The position numbers and the translations under genes were made by a program. DNA of 64,000 nucleotides from Collimonas pratensis. GTDB lineage: Bacteria; Pseudomonadota; Gammaproteobacteria; Burkholderiales; Burkholderiaceae_D. The stretch covers positions 3,534,001 through 3,598,000 of the forward strand of contig NZ_CP013234.1 of NCBI RefSeq assembly GCF_001584185.1, read 5' to 3'. The notes under the pieces were generated by a model that saw only the letters and a list, made by a program, of their open reading frames with translations, was not told the DNA's origin and searched no databases. Within the stretch, counting starts at the first letter, position 1; each line of letters opens with the position of its first letter. Below are positions 30,001 through 38,072 of this stretch, one piece after another.

Positions 30001-30740
30001 CGCCCGCTGGCATTCGCCCCAGAGGCTCCGGCAAATGCTGAGGTGCCGGTGGCTTGCGCTGAATTACCGACAGCCGTGCCGTTATTTTTACCTATCGCGC
30101 TGGCGCCAATCGCCGTGCTGCCGCTCACATAGCTCACCGACCGTTGAGTGCTCGCTGGCAGCCAGTCATCCGTGATAGTCCCCGCCACGCCCCCAGCAGA
30201 GTTACTCAAGCTGCCGATGGCTACGCCGCCCAATCCTGTGGCAGCGGCTTGCACACCGACTGCGGTAGCCTGTACTCCCGCTTGGCTCATGAAGCCCAAT
30301 GCAGTACCGTAGGCCCCCGTTACCTGGGTGCCTGCGCCGAACAAGGTTATGGAAGTAAGAGATGTATTTCCGGTAGCACCACAACCGGCCACCGTTGAGA
30401 AAAAACCGCTACCGTCGGTTTGATACGTAGGTGCTACGCCGGGGGCTGTAAAAACTGTACCATCGACGCCAGTGTAACTGGGGCCGCAACCAGAACCAGC
30501 GCTATTGCTGATTGTGCTGGCATATATGGACAGTGGCGAGGCCAGTATCAGCGCAGCTACCAAAGTCTTTAGCGGAAATCCACCCTCTGGCAAAATCCCC
30601 GACACAGCACCTTCTACCGAGATAGGTGCACCAGCGGCACAACTGGATCCCGATCGTTTTCCCTTGGCGGCAACCAGTTCGGAGACGGCAACCCAGGCAT
30701 TCAGAGTATGGCTAAAGACTGTGCGATAAACTTTATTCAT
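24018..30740 (-). CDS. Giant trimeric autotransporter adhesin (YadA/Hia type, 2240 aa)
   Basis: Start at the ATG of MNKVYRTVFSHTLNAW (GGGGAG upstream), an extended signal-peptide region. The core signal TLVAALILASPLSIYAS ends near residue 70. The passenger is mostly YadA-like head repeats (AVAIGxxAxATGxxS, ~14 residues each). These are broken by necks (TNVAAGxLSxxSTDAVNGSQ) and recurring modules: three with KYFHxNS and GTDS, three with PVSSGANASAGGFGA. The C-terminal ~80 residues are the YadA anchor ending in SAGFQW, which forms the trimeric barrel. Type Vc secretion to the surface, with likely roles in adhesion or aggregation. Confidence 0.95.
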   Translation of the reverse strand: MNKVYRTVFSHTLNAWVAVSELVAAKGKRSGSSCAAGAPISVEGAVSGILPEGGFPLKTLVAALILASPLSIYASTISNSAGSGCGPSYTGVDGTVFTAPGVAPTYQTDGSGFFSTVAGCGATGNTSLTSITLFGAGTQVTGAYGTALGFMSQAGVQATAVGVQAAATGLGGVAIGSLSNSAGGVAGTITDDWLPASTQRSVSYVSGSTAIGASAIGKNNGTAVGNSAQATGTSAFAGASGANASGRTAIAVGAGSLSSNDSTVAVGNTATASGAQAVAIGAGAEAAGSGGASLGFTAFATGSQSVAIGSAASATNSNDIAMGNAAKATGGNSIALGGNAASSGVDSVALGYNASSSGGVSTALGFGAVASNTDTTAVGNQARATGAQDTAIGVTSAATGGNSTAVGNHSIASAGNTTAVGATANASGGQASAFGLGATASGTNTTALGLGTVASNFGGTAVGNQSKATGANSVALGSLTSAAAASTVAIGDTSSVASGAGLGSTAIGYKSSVTSGAGAVAIGSQQTVSGNGAVAIGDPNSATGTGAVTVGANNTSNGQGAVAIGNSNTATGQGSMALGNASSASAAGGVALGDTAVANNTNDVALGSHSTTAAPHTGTTAQFGGTAAGVEAAASTNGVVSVGAAGTERQIQNVAAGVISATSTDAINGSQLNSVVTGVNNLGTTTAGTLGGGASYDPTTGNVTGFSQPINTVSNTGAVTGPTAQTTVAGALTALNTNIDNTANIAVKYDAAGGSKITLGATGGAGAGAPVTITNLAPAALNATSTDAVNGSQLFGTNQNVANITNGKAGPFVSDNSVTAVQPVSSGANASAGGFGATATGAASTVLGNQSTDNGNANATVLGQGASIAAGTAGSNVALGQGSTVAAAAVPTAGATIGGTAYTFAGGAPTGVVSVGSAGSARQVTNVAAGQLSGASTDAVNGSQLFATNQQVTSNTTAINNISNGGGIKYFHANSTLADSTATGTDSVAVGPAAVATGAGSFAAGNGATANNANDVALGAGSTTAVAVGTPSTVINGASFNFAGTAPTSTVSVGSFGNERTITNVAAGRLSGTSTDAVNGSQLFATNTAVTNLGTTVTNINNGGGIKYFHANSILADSQATGTDSVASGPLAVASGASASAYGNGASAAGVNSVAVGNQATASNIDATALGFNANASGRNSIALGSNAVAVGNVSTNGGPANGFATAIGQSASATGSSSTAIGGNSLSSGTKSLALGDTAASSATRSVAIGSNANATADFALAIGNLAKAINAGDVALGSGSATAAAVGTPSAMINGITYNFAGTTPVSTVSVGSAGNERTITNVAAGRLSITSTDAVNGSQLNATNTAVTAIGNTLNNISNGGGIKYFHTNSTLADSNAAGTDSIAVGPVANAYGNDSIAQGLNAVAGVNGTPATANDIALGNGAQATGGNSIAQGTGAIANSAGAIAIGQTATATGGKAVSIGAGNTASGDGAVAIGDPNNATGTGAVAMGANNTSNGQGTVALGNANTATGQGSVALGNSSQANNAGSIALGDAATVSAAATQGIAIGSGASSNNPGAVALGAGSTTAAAIATTGVTINGTAYNFAGTTPASTVSVGAFGAERTITNVAAGQISAISTDAINGSQLFATNTAIDTLGTTVTNITNGKAGPFVSDNSITAVQPVSSGANASAGGFGATATGAASTVLGNQATDNGNADATVLGQGASIAVGTSGSNVALGQGSTVTSAAIATTGATIGGTAYIFAGGAPIGVVSVGSVGGERQITNVAAGQLSASSTDAVNGSQLYATNQQVTVNTTNIAGNTAAISNITAGKAGPFVSDSSVTATQPVSSGANASAGGFGAVASATNSTALGNGAQATAANSTAIGQGATASTANSVALGNASTTGAAVATTGTTISGNSYNFAGAAPVGVVSVGSAGSERQVTNVAAGQLTASSTDAVNGSQLFATNTAINNLTSVVALGQTKYYSVNSTGGSNEHNEGATGQDAIASGKNAAATSMNAVAIGSGASATASGGVALGGGATADRAGMNGGKEQFSNTVVSSTQGAVSVGSVGNERQITNVAGGTQATDAVNVRQLQAVQSGGVRYDTNPDGSTNYSSVTMGNGSSAGPVTIHNVAAGTAPTDAVNVQQFNSGLGAAVQQANQYTDSRVQALQNSVDSNRHDADGGSAAAMAVGGLPQPSAPGKSMVAIAGSTFQGQTGLALGISTISENGRWVYKAAATSSSRGQTGGVVSAGFQW

Positions 30741-31018
30741 AATTGGCTCCCCGCCAAAAAGTGGTAGACATGAATTGCGGTAGCGAATCAGATTGATCGC
30801 CACGACAAAGAAACAGAAGCCGCGATGACGGTGGATGATGTATGGATAGTTCGTCGTCGCCATGCAACAACGGCAGGCAAAGCCCTGCTCTCGCGCAGCA
30901 GGAAAAGAGCGGATGCGTTGCCGAAACGGAACATCGTATTGCACCTCGCATCAACCTTGATGAAGATCGCCTGAAGTATTTTTCCCACTTGTCTCCTCCG
31001 TATTTCGGCGCTTCAATA
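30741..31018 (-). other. 5' region of the adhesin gene
   Basis: No supported gene. It probably contains the adhesin promoter and a long leader. The reading frame of the adhesin stays open back to 30944, but only the 30740 start fits an ESPR. Confidence 0.5.
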
Positions 31019-31046
31019 AATTCAAGAAACGTCTGTTTCTTGAATT
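31019..31046. promoter_or_regulatory. Perfect 12 bp palindrome upstream of the adhesin
   Basis: Arms AATTCAAGAAAC and GTTTCTTGAATT with a 4-base spacer GTCT, ~280 bp before the adhesin start. It may be an operator for adhesin phase or growth control, or a bidirectional terminator. Neither is proven. Confidence 0.55.
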
Positions 31047-31151
31047 CATCTGTGTCAGCCGCGATTTATGCAACCTCAATCACTCTTATGTGAGGTAGAA
31101 AATCGCATTCGCATTTTTACAATAATTTCCGTTTGGCAAAAAATCAACAAC

Positions 31152-31910
31152 TCAATACCATTTTTGACATTTGTTAACATTTATATTTCCGCATGGAAAT
31201 ACCCCGAAGAGCGATGCTGCATGAATGTGTTCTTTTGGGCGCTGAATTGACCCACGTCGTTTGCCCCACTCTCCATTGCCATGGTGCAGCGCCACCTCCT
31301 GCATACGCTCCAAGCTGCCGCGCATATTATCGTCTCGACATTGGCGGCACCATTTGCCGGTTTTAATACCATGAGGCCTAGCATGCCAGCGATGTCCCCT
31401 GGCGCATTCCCATTGCAATGGGGACTCAGTGTTGACATAGGTATTGGAGAGGCAAAAACCACCATGTTTGCTGGCAATCCGTCGCATAGCCTCCAACTCT
31501 CTATCGCTTACACAAAGCCGGCACCACTGCCCAAGCGCTGTGCGATTCTGTGAGGCATGCCACTGGTGCTTGTTGGCGCATTCCCATAGCATGGGCGTCC
31601 GGCTATTCACGTAAGTGTCAGACAGACAACGACCGCCGCGTTCCTTTGCCATCTCCTGCACTTTATTCAACCAGACAGAGGCGACACAGGCTTTGCACCA
31701 GGAGCCGCTTTTGACGTAAGCAGGCGTTTCATCCCATCGATGGCCGTTGGCGCATTGCCACAGCAAGGGGGTCGTGACATTGACATAAGCACCGGACAGG
31801 CATCGGCCGCCACGTGCGACTGCGATCTGCTGCATTGCTTCAATCGTCAAACGTTGACTGGCTTTGGGATCGTGATGTGATGTGCTAAACGGTGTTTTTT
31901 TGCAACTCAT
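31152..31910 (-). CDS. Tandem zinc-ribbon repeat protein
   Basis: 252 residues with three ~53-residue repeats. Each reads GGRCLSxxYVNxxTPLLWQC, then CANGHRW and a closing WCxxC, so each repeat has five Cys/His candidates for one zinc. A fourth unit starts (LERMQEVALHHG) but changes register and the Cys residues are lost, so the C-terminal ~45 residues look frameshifted. Similar repeats occur in uncharacterised, often defence- or phage-linked proteins. It is the last gene after the T6SS PAAR gene, 40 bp on. Confidence 0.7.
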   Translation of the reverse strand: MSCKKTPFSTSHHDPKASQRLTIEAMQQIAVARGGRCLSGAYVNVTTPLLWQCANGHRWDETPAYVKSGSWCKACVASVWLNKVQEMAKERGGRCLSDTYVNSRTPMLWECANKHQWHASQNRTALGQWCRLCVSDRELEAMRRIASKHGGFCLSNTYVNTESPLQWECARGHRWHARPHGIKTGKWCRQCRDDNMRGSLERMQEVALHHGNGEWGKRRGSIQRPKEHIHAASLFGVFPCGNINVNKCQKWY

Positions 31911-31949
31911 TGAAAATTTTTTGAGGATTATTCCATTGAGGCCAAGGAA

Positions 31950-32228
31950 CTAACCAACAGTCACACTCGTATTGCCGATTAGCCTGCAACCGCACTCGGT
32001 TAAACAGTCTTCCACCGCGACCGGGGTACCACCCACAGTAAAGGTCGGATGAGCGGTAACGATTTTATTAATGCCATGATGCCGGCCATCAGGATAATAT
32101 TGGGGGCAATTCACCTCATCGCCCAGGCGCGCAATGGCTCTTCCACCGATGTCGTGGGTCGGCGAGCCGCCGATGACCTTGCCACCGTGGTCGGTATCGT
32201 CTCCGACAGTAATAATTTTCAGAGACAT
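31950..32228 (-). CDS. PAAR-domain spike-tip protein
   Basis: 92 residues, one PAAR domain: IITVGDDTDHGGKVIGGSPT, GRAIARLGDEVNCPQYYPDG, HPTFTVGGTPVAVEDCLTEC and CRLIG, with the usual metal-binding His/Cys. No C-terminal toxin is fused, so it probably just caps the VgrG encoded in the same operon. Confidence 0.9.
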   Translation of the reverse strand: MSLKIITVGDDTDHGGKVIGGSPTHDIGGRAIARLGDEVNCPQYYPDGRHHGINKIVTAHPTFTVGGTPVAVEDCLTECGCRLIGNTSVTVG

Positions 32229-32262
32229 GACGGTATCCCGGATTGAATTTGTTCAGGTAGGC

Positions 32263-32805
32263 TTAGTAAGCAAACGGCCCTTGAACATCTTTGTACGTTG
32301 TATATAGGTACATAATTCCTCCTACCAAATTGATGTAGGATTTATTTTTTCCCCATTCTGCACTGGCAAACTCATTGGTCCAATGGTACTCATTTTTACC
32401 AAATTTCTCTGAGATATAAGGTTCCTTTCCAGTCAGATCCAAAATTCTGTAGTAAACAGGATTTTGGGATCGCCCGACCAAAACGAGTCGTAAGACAGAC
32501 TGATGTTTAATTTTTTCTCCATATGCTTGGACGTCTTTCCAAGGAGAAGTCTTGTCGTATTGCGCACCTGCAATTGAATAATCGATGGTCGTGTCGAAAT
32601 CGTCTTTTTCAAAATTCCCCCGGAGAAGAACTTTGTCATTCAAGACAACGCTTCCATCATTCGTGATTTGAATCATTCCAAATTTTGAATATTCTTCCTT
32701 CTTAATCGGATGATCTTTTACAAAATCAAGCTTATCTTTTTCGGCAAATCCTGCTTGCGACAAAGACAATAGAAGAAGCAAAATGATGGCTTTAATAAAT
32801 TTCAT
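32263..32805 (-). CDS. Periplasmic protein, candidate immunity to the upstream effector
   Basis: 180 residues. Signal peptide at 1-21 (MKFIKAIILLLLLSLSQAGFA). The mature part is Tyr- and Lys-rich (VLRLVLVGRSQNPVYYRILD, YISEKFGKNEYHW). Its ATG overlaps the stop of the LysM effector gene, so it is translated with it. A periplasmic location is right for protection against a cell-wall enzyme. No known family recognised. The immunity role is inference. Confidence 0.65.
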   Translation of the reverse strand: MKFIKAIILLLLLSLSQAGFAEKDKLDFVKDHPIKKEEYSKFGMIQITNDGSVVLNDKVLLRGNFEKDDFDTTIDYSIAGAQYDKTSPWKDVQAYGEKIKHQSVLRLVLVGRSQNPVYYRILDLTGKEPYISEKFGKNEYHWTNEFASAEWGKNKSYINLVGGIMYLYTTYKDVQGPFAY

Positions 32806-34505
32806 GTTGTGGCCCTGATTGCAATCGTAACTTCCAGTAGTGCTCTGACCGCCGGTGCCGCGTCAGTCTTGCACATGTATTTGACTATTTCTATTCTGCT
32901 GTTAATAAAATCGTTAAGCCATGTTCGATGAGCTGTCAAATAATTGTTATGATTTTCTGCAGCTTTATCCGCTGCGCTATCCTCACCCACTTGGGCAATT
33001 AACAAATACTGAGCGTGCGTTGCTGTCATAGTGTTGTTGATAAAATCTTTGACATCACTCGGTCCTAAATGATGGGCTAGATATGCAATTTTGGCTTTTT
33101 CCCCATCGTTGAGCGAGTCAATTTTGAACTCTGCCTTCTTCAACATTGCCAGATTTTGCATGGCATAGTCCACCGCAGTTTGAATTGCATATTCGGCTTG
33201 AAATCGCAAATCAAGAATTGTTTGCAGATTTCCGTCGCTGGAGGTAGCCCGTCCTGTTACATACGGTCTGGAGGCGAGTAGCTGAGCTATGCTGCGTCTT
33301 TTTGGTTTGACCGTTGCTGTGACAAAATTTCCATTTTCGAGCTTGAATGCTGGAACCACTTTGGTCTCTTCGGTTTTCTTATGCTTGCTGATAACAGTGG
33401 CGGTGATAGTCGTGGTGGTCAGCCAGCCTTCTTTTTTAGCGCGTGCGTTCAAGAATGTGCCATCGGTCATCATCATTTCGATCCAGGTTCCATCCACGAA
33501 TTGAGTCATGCCACGAGCGGATGACCTTGGTGAAGCGGAATTTGGGTCCCAAACTAGGGTATCCATTGGCTTTTTCTTGACAACGGGATTCCCCTTTTTA
33601 TCAAGCGCAGGTTTCCCTGTCTTTTTATTGAATATCGGTACATCCACTAACGTAACAATAGTCGCGGACTCGGCATTCATGATTGCCGCAATCGCCTGAG
33701 GAATCATTCCAGCTCGATTTCCCGCATCGACAATGTACTTGTAATAGCTAAAGTTTTGCAACAGTTTCAAATTCAGCTTGTTCGGACACTCCAGCGTGAC
33801 CTCTTGCACCGGATGGCCTGCCGCTGAACGGGTATCCGTGACTGTGCCAGGTGGCGTGGTGGCCGATGGTTTTGATGCAGAGCTGTTGGCCGCAGCAGCT
33901 GAGGACGCTGGAGCAGTTGCAGGAGGTGCTGGAGCGGCGGACGCAGGAGGTGCTGAAGCAGCAGCCACAGGGGACGGAGCAGCAGGAGGCGCTGCGGAAG
34001 TCGGGGGCTTTCCTTCATGTGTACGTAGTTGCGATTGCACCGCCAGTTTGGGACTGTGTAATCTCACATAAGTGCTGGCGCCTCTGGGACTGACCGTGGC
34101 GATGTGCTTGGATTTCCCGCTGATAGTCTCGACCTCGACCTTCACTGTGCTGGACTTGCTCTTAACCTCAACGGGCGGTACTTCTCCGTCACTGTTGGTG
34201 ACATGTTCGGCGGTTTCACCATCCGAATGTAGCTTTACCTTCAGATCTTTGATCGGCTGATTGAGCAGATCCACAAACTGCATAAACAGTGTGCGCTCCT
34301 GGGGCGCTTGTTCATGATTTTGTGTCGCAGGACTGGATTCGGAAGCTTGGGGGATAGATGCCGGCACCTGCAGATGCTGCCCGATGTGAATCAAATTGAT
34401 GTTGGACAAATCGTTCAATTCCGCGATGGCCTGCGGCGTCGTGTCGTGTTGCTTGGCGATTTTAGTAAGTGTATCGCCTCGTTGAACGGTATAACTGGTA
34501 GTCAT
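32802..34505 (-). CDS. T6SS effector: LysM domain plus lysozyme-like (transglycosylase) domain
   Basis: 567 residues. LysM at ~4-48 (YTVQRGDTLTKIAKQHDTTP, IGQHLQVP). A beta-sandwich-like linker (~70-155), then an Ala/Pro/Ser-rich hinge (~165-220). A lysozyme-like catalytic part starts near 240: AIMNAESATIV puts the probable acid at Glu279, and SSARGMTQFVDGTWIEM (~328-344) is a transglycosylase signature. It lacks a signal peptide. The start overlaps the vgrG stop, so it is a VgrG-coupled peptidoglycan-cleaving cargo. Confidence 0.8.
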   Translation of the reverse strand: MTTSYTVQRGDTLTKIAKQHDTTPQAIAELNDLSNINLIHIGQHLQVPASIPQASESSPATQNHEQAPQERTLFMQFVDLLNQPIKDLKVKLHSDGETAEHVTNSDGEVPPVEVKSKSSTVKVEVETISGKSKHIATVSPRGASTYVRLHSPKLAVQSQLRTHEGKPPTSAAPPAAPSPVAAASAPPASAAPAPPATAPASSAAAANSSASKPSATTPPGTVTDTRSAAGHPVQEVTLECPNKLNLKLLQNFSYYKYIVDAGNRAGMIPQAIAAIMNAESATIVTLVDVPIFNKKTGKPALDKKGNPVVKKKPMDTLVWDPNSASPRSSARGMTQFVDGTWIEMMMTDGTFLNARAKKEGWLTTTTITATVISKHKKTEETKVVPAFKLENGNFVTATVKPKRRSIAQLLASRPYVTGRATSSDGNLQTILDLRFQAEYAIQTAVDYAMQNLAMLKKAEFKIDSLNDGEKAKIAYLAHHLGPSDVKDFINNTMTATHAQYLLIAQVGEDSAADKAAENHNNYLTAHRTWLNDFINSRIEIVKYMCKTDAAPAVRALLEVTIAIRATT

Positions 34506-37219
34506 GCTGTATCCTCATTGGGGTCCAAAGCTTCTTCGTTGTGCCAATCTGCTCTTTCTAATTGCTGCGGATCGTCTTCAACGCAGGTATGCACTACCCA
34601 GTCACCACTGCCCAGCAAGGCTTGGTACACCGTCGGGGTTTCTTCATCTCTATGCCGATCATTTCTACCGTCGCCACCTGTGTTGGCAGTAATTGCTGCG
34701 CCGGTTTCTCCAAATTTTCGCGCGACAACATCGACACTCTGACCGGGGTCGCCGTCCACTGCACTGATCGCCTTCCAACGCAAGCTGTACGGTGGCCCAC
34801 CTATTGTCATATCAGGGATCACGACCGGCAAGTTCTTCGCTCCCGGTAGGCTATGTGAGGCCGCGTGCGCAATAAAAGCGCCGTTCGTTCCGTGCTCGAT
34901 CCCTCCAGCATTGTATTTGACATAGCTACCGCCCCCATTGATTACAACTTCTTCCTTCGCCGTAATGGTGATGCGATTAGCGGTGTGCGTGATATTGAGT
35001 TTGGCCAGCAGATTGATGCTATCTTTCAAGGCTTTTACATCGATGTCCCCAGCGCTGGCAACCATCTTCATGCCGGCTTTTTGTACCATCAGGCGGACGG
35101 TTCTGGCGACACTGGCAAACAAGCTGTCACCGCTGGCGATAGACAAGCTCTTGCCGGTCGTGATGGCAGTGTGTTCGCCACTGGCGATATGAGTGCTGCC
35201 ACTAGTGGTGGCCTCGATACCTGCGGGGCTGGCCAGCACCAGATGCGGCTCCGACAATTCCGGGAACGTCCCGTCGTCGCTGGTGCCGCCACCCTTGATC
35301 GCGTCATTTTGCGCTTTCAGAATTTTGGCAACATCAGCCTGCTGTCCTTGTGCATCTTGAGCGCCAGCTTGCTGCGCAGCGTCCGCCAGCGACTCGTGCT
35401 GGTCACGCGCCGCAGTCAGGCGACTGACCGTTTCCCCCAAATCCTTGATATGCGAAGCAGCATTGTTTCTGGCCTCGGTGGTGATCAGCATCCCCTTAGC
35501 CGACCGCGCCACGCCATGGCCGTCTGTCCTCAGCTCCCAGCCCTCGCCCCGCGCGTCCTTCCGGCCCGCATTGTCTTCAATCCGGGTAATGCTGCCCAGG
35601 CTCAGCTGGCTGTGCTGGTGATCGCTCTTTAGCTGCGCTTGGATCTTGCCGTTGGTGTCGTCCAGGATCAGGTGATTGCTTCTCCCCCCTGCTTTGTTAC
35701 CGCCGTTGGGCGTAAGCTCCCGGCTTCTAAAGCCCATCAGCGATTGCTGAGTCGCCAGCTTCCACGGTGGCATGTTGCGCTGGTTGTAGACACTGCCAGT
35801 GACGATGGGCCGGTCCGGATTGCCATCGAGCCATTGCACCAGGCATTCCGAACCCACCCGGGGAATCGATTTGGCGCCCAGTTCTCCACCAGCCCAGGAA
35901 CTAGCGACGCGCACCCAGGCGGAGCTGCGTTCATCGTTATTGCCGATGCGATCCCAGTGGAACTGGACACGGATGCGACCGTATTCGTCTGTATGGATGC
36001 TGCCCTGACCGGAAGGGCCAACCACGGTAACGGTTTGCGGCGATAGGATCTTGGTGTTGACACTGTAATAGTTACGGCCTGGACGCCAGGGGATGGTCTT
36101 GCGCAGGCAAGTCAGTTCGTTACGGTACTCGGCCTTCTGGTCTGCCTGCTGCAGATAATTGTTGCTGGCGATGTGGTGGACCGCAATGATCAGAAATTCG
36201 TTCTTGCCGGCGTCTTCGCGGCTGGCGAACGGACTGCTGGAGAAATGGCCGGTGAGGCGGTACCAGCGTCCAGGCAAGACATAGCGGTTATTCCCTGCCG
36301 CTTCAAAGTGTTTACCGACTGCTTCGATCTCTTCCATCCGTAGGCGCGACAGCTTATCGGCATCCTGGGCGCCTTTTACTCCATAAGCGCCGGTATATTC
36401 GTAGGATTCAACATCCTGCACATTGCCCTGCTTGTTCAGGGTCGGCACGCCGGCATTGATCGGCGCCGGGCTCTTGAAATTAAAACCTGAGAGCGAGACA
36501 GAGCCGGGAACGATCTGGCGCACCGGGGAGAATTCTCCAATGCCGTCTTCTTCAGTAGCACCGCCATGGCGCTGGAAGCGGATCTCTTCACCGCCGTCGA
36601 TGGCTGCGGCCTGGGTGGAGTCATCGGTGATGATGAGTTTATGGCCCTTGTCGGTGTGCTCGTAGTAGTACAGTAGACCAGCCGCTTCCAGGCGACGGTG
36701 GACGTAGTTATGGTCGCTTTCGTCAAACTGGATGGCGTCCGTCATGACCGGATCGGTCCCGCTGACGCGATAGTCCCAGTCGGGCAAGGTGCCGTAGTCG
36801 GCGCAGATGGCGTCGATCTGCTCGCGCAGGGTCTTGCCATGGAAAATGTAGTTATCCTTGCGCAGGCGCAGGTATTGGGTCCAGGGGCCAAGCTTGGCTT
36901 GATAGAAAGTGATATTGCCGTCGGTGCGGAGCAGGCGGAATTCGAAGCAGTAACCGGTGAAGTAACGCAGGCTGCCGTCGGCTCTGACTAATTCCACGCA
37001 GAACAGCTTGCCTTGCAGATCCTTCAGGGCCAGCTCGGCGTCATCCGACAGTAATTCCACGGTGTAGCCGAAATCGCGCGACAGGCTTTCGACGGCATCG
37101 AGCTTGTTGACCAGCAGCTGGGCTTGCGGACCATCGTCGTGAGGGAAGGACAGCCGAAGAATACGGTTGTTCTGCCGGCCTTGGATCAAAGCGGACAGGG
37201 ATTGAAGCACGCTACTCAT
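34502..37219 (-). CDS. vgrG: T6SS spike protein VgrG with DUF2345 extension
   Basis: 905 residues. The gp27-like part (~1-380) opens QNNRILRLSFPHDDGPQAQL. The OB-fold/needle base lies near 395-500 (GSIHTDEYGRIRVQFHWDR, WAGGELGAKSIPRVGSECLV, DRPIVTGSVYNQ). A T6SS DUF2345 beta-prism covers ~650-790. The last ~100 residues have no clear domain and may bind the effector. It trimerises at the tip of the Hcp tube. No hcp, tssB/C or other core T6SS gene is present in the window, so it is an orphan cluster. Confidence 0.95.
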   Translation of the reverse strand: MSSVLQSLSALIQGRQNNRILRLSFPHDDGPQAQLLVNKLDAVESLSRDFGYTVELLSDDAELALKDLQGKLFCVELVRADGSLRYFTGYCFEFRLLRTDGNITFYQAKLGPWTQYLRLRKDNYIFHGKTLREQIDAICADYGTLPDWDYRVSGTDPVMTDAIQFDESDHNYVHRRLEAAGLLYYYEHTDKGHKLIITDDSTQAAAIDGGEEIRFQRHGGATEEDGIGEFSPVRQIVPGSVSLSGFNFKSPAPINAGVPTLNKQGNVQDVESYEYTGAYGVKGAQDADKLSRLRMEEIEAVGKHFEAAGNNRYVLPGRWYRLTGHFSSSPFASREDAGKNEFLIIAVHHIASNNYLQQADQKAEYRNELTCLRKTIPWRPGRNYYSVNTKILSPQTVTVVGPSGQGSIHTDEYGRIRVQFHWDRIGNNDERSSAWVRVASSWAGGELGAKSIPRVGSECLVQWLDGNPDRPIVTGSVYNQRNMPPWKLATQQSLMGFRSRELTPNGGNKAGGRSNHLILDDTNGKIQAQLKSDHQHSQLSLGSITRIEDNAGRKDARGEGWELRTDGHGVARSAKGMLITTEARNNAASHIKDLGETVSRLTAARDQHESLADAAQQAGAQDAQGQQADVAKILKAQNDAIKGGGTSDDGTFPELSEPHLVLASPAGIEATTSGSTHIASGEHTAITTGKSLSIASGDSLFASVARTVRLMVQKAGMKMVASAGDIDVKALKDSINLLAKLNITHTANRITITAKEEVVINGGGSYVKYNAGGIEHGTNGAFIAHAASHSLPGAKNLPVVIPDMTIGGPPYSLRWKAISAVDGDPGQSVDVVARKFGETGAAITANTGGDGRNDRHRDEETPTVYQALLGSGDWVVHTCVEDDPQQLERADWHNEEALDPNEDTA

Positions 37220-37647
37220 ACGGGAGTCCTCGAAATTAAACTATCACTAGTGCAATTTTTTAGCTGAAAAAAGACCGATCATTCTACTTGATAAATATTC
37301 CATTAATTATAATGGCCCGTATCTTTAGTTGCCAGTGTGAAATACTTATAGCGTAGATAATTTTGCATGAACTCACACTTCTGTTGGAGTTTTGAAACAG
37401 CATAGAAAGGAGCGATGGAATTTCCCTGCCGTTCATTTCAAGGCCTCGCGAATTTGGCCACCCAAGATCACACGTGCGCCTTGTCTCGCTTAAGAATACT
37501 TGGGTAGATTATAATATTTCTCACGAGAACTAATTTCGCAAAGCTGCAACAATATAAACATGCAAAAGTGGAAACGATTTTGCTATATTGATTATTATCT
37601 CTATGTTAAAGATCGCATTACCAGAAAACATAAGGAGTCAATTTGAC
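37220..37647. other. AT-rich intergenic region between divergent genes
   Basis: About 430 bp, strongly AT-rich. It must hold the promoters of the vgrG operon and of the 37648 gene. No gene supported; an open frame upstream of 37648 lacks a ribosome site. Confidence 0.5.
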
Positions 37648-37965
37648 ATGAGTACTATCCCCGCCCCAGCCGCTTCAGGTCACGACAAACTCAGTGAGCA
37701 GGCAACCTACGATCCGAATCACCTGCTAGATTCACTCATCGAAAAATTGCAATTGAAAAATGATGCGGCGCTAGCGCGCGCACTCGAAGTCGCGCCACCG
37801 GTTGTCAGCAAGATCCGACACCTCAGTTTGCCTGTTGGCGCGTCGCTTCTGATCCAAATGAACGAAATCACTGATCTCCCAATTAGAGAACTGCGCGCCT
37901 TAATGGGAGATCACCGAGAAAAATTTCATATGGGCGGCAGTCACCCCAAGCCAAAACATACTTGA
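37648..37965 (+). CDS. XRE-like hypothetical protein
   Basis: 105 residues from MSTIPAPAASGHDKLSE, chosen because AAGGAGT lies just upstream. The core NDAALARALEVAPPVVSKIR then HLSLPVGASLLIQMNEITDL looks like a degenerate lambda-repressor-type HTH. Related short proteins are common in Burkholderiales. Function unknown; DNA binding is an inference. Confidence 0.7.
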   Translation: MSTIPAPAASGHDKLSEQATYDPNHLLDSLIEKLQLKNDAALARALEVAPPVVSKIRHLSLPVGASLLIQMNEITDLPIRELRALMGDHREKFHMGGSHPKPKHT

Positions 37966-38072
37966 AGTCAATTTCGAGGGGGAAGGTTCGGATGAATAGA
38001 GCCTAAATTTGAAGTAATTAGCTCGAAAATGGCATCGTTAGGAATTTCCGTTTTAATTCTGCAATAGTACTT

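Noticed and set aside
24175..30175. Many long open frames on the plus strand opposite the adhesin gene (for example 25383-26477)
   Set aside because: They mirror the repetitive, GC-rich codon pattern of the adhesin, have no ribosome sites and change frame repeatedly.
24018..30740. Regular short DNA repeats that might be a CRISPR array
   Set aside because: They code for YadA head repeats in one frame, are not exact, and no cas genes are near.
31152..37219. A complete type VI secretion locus
   Set aside because: Only spike, effector and PAAR genes are present; no tssB, tssC, hcp, tssK/L/M or clpV in the window.
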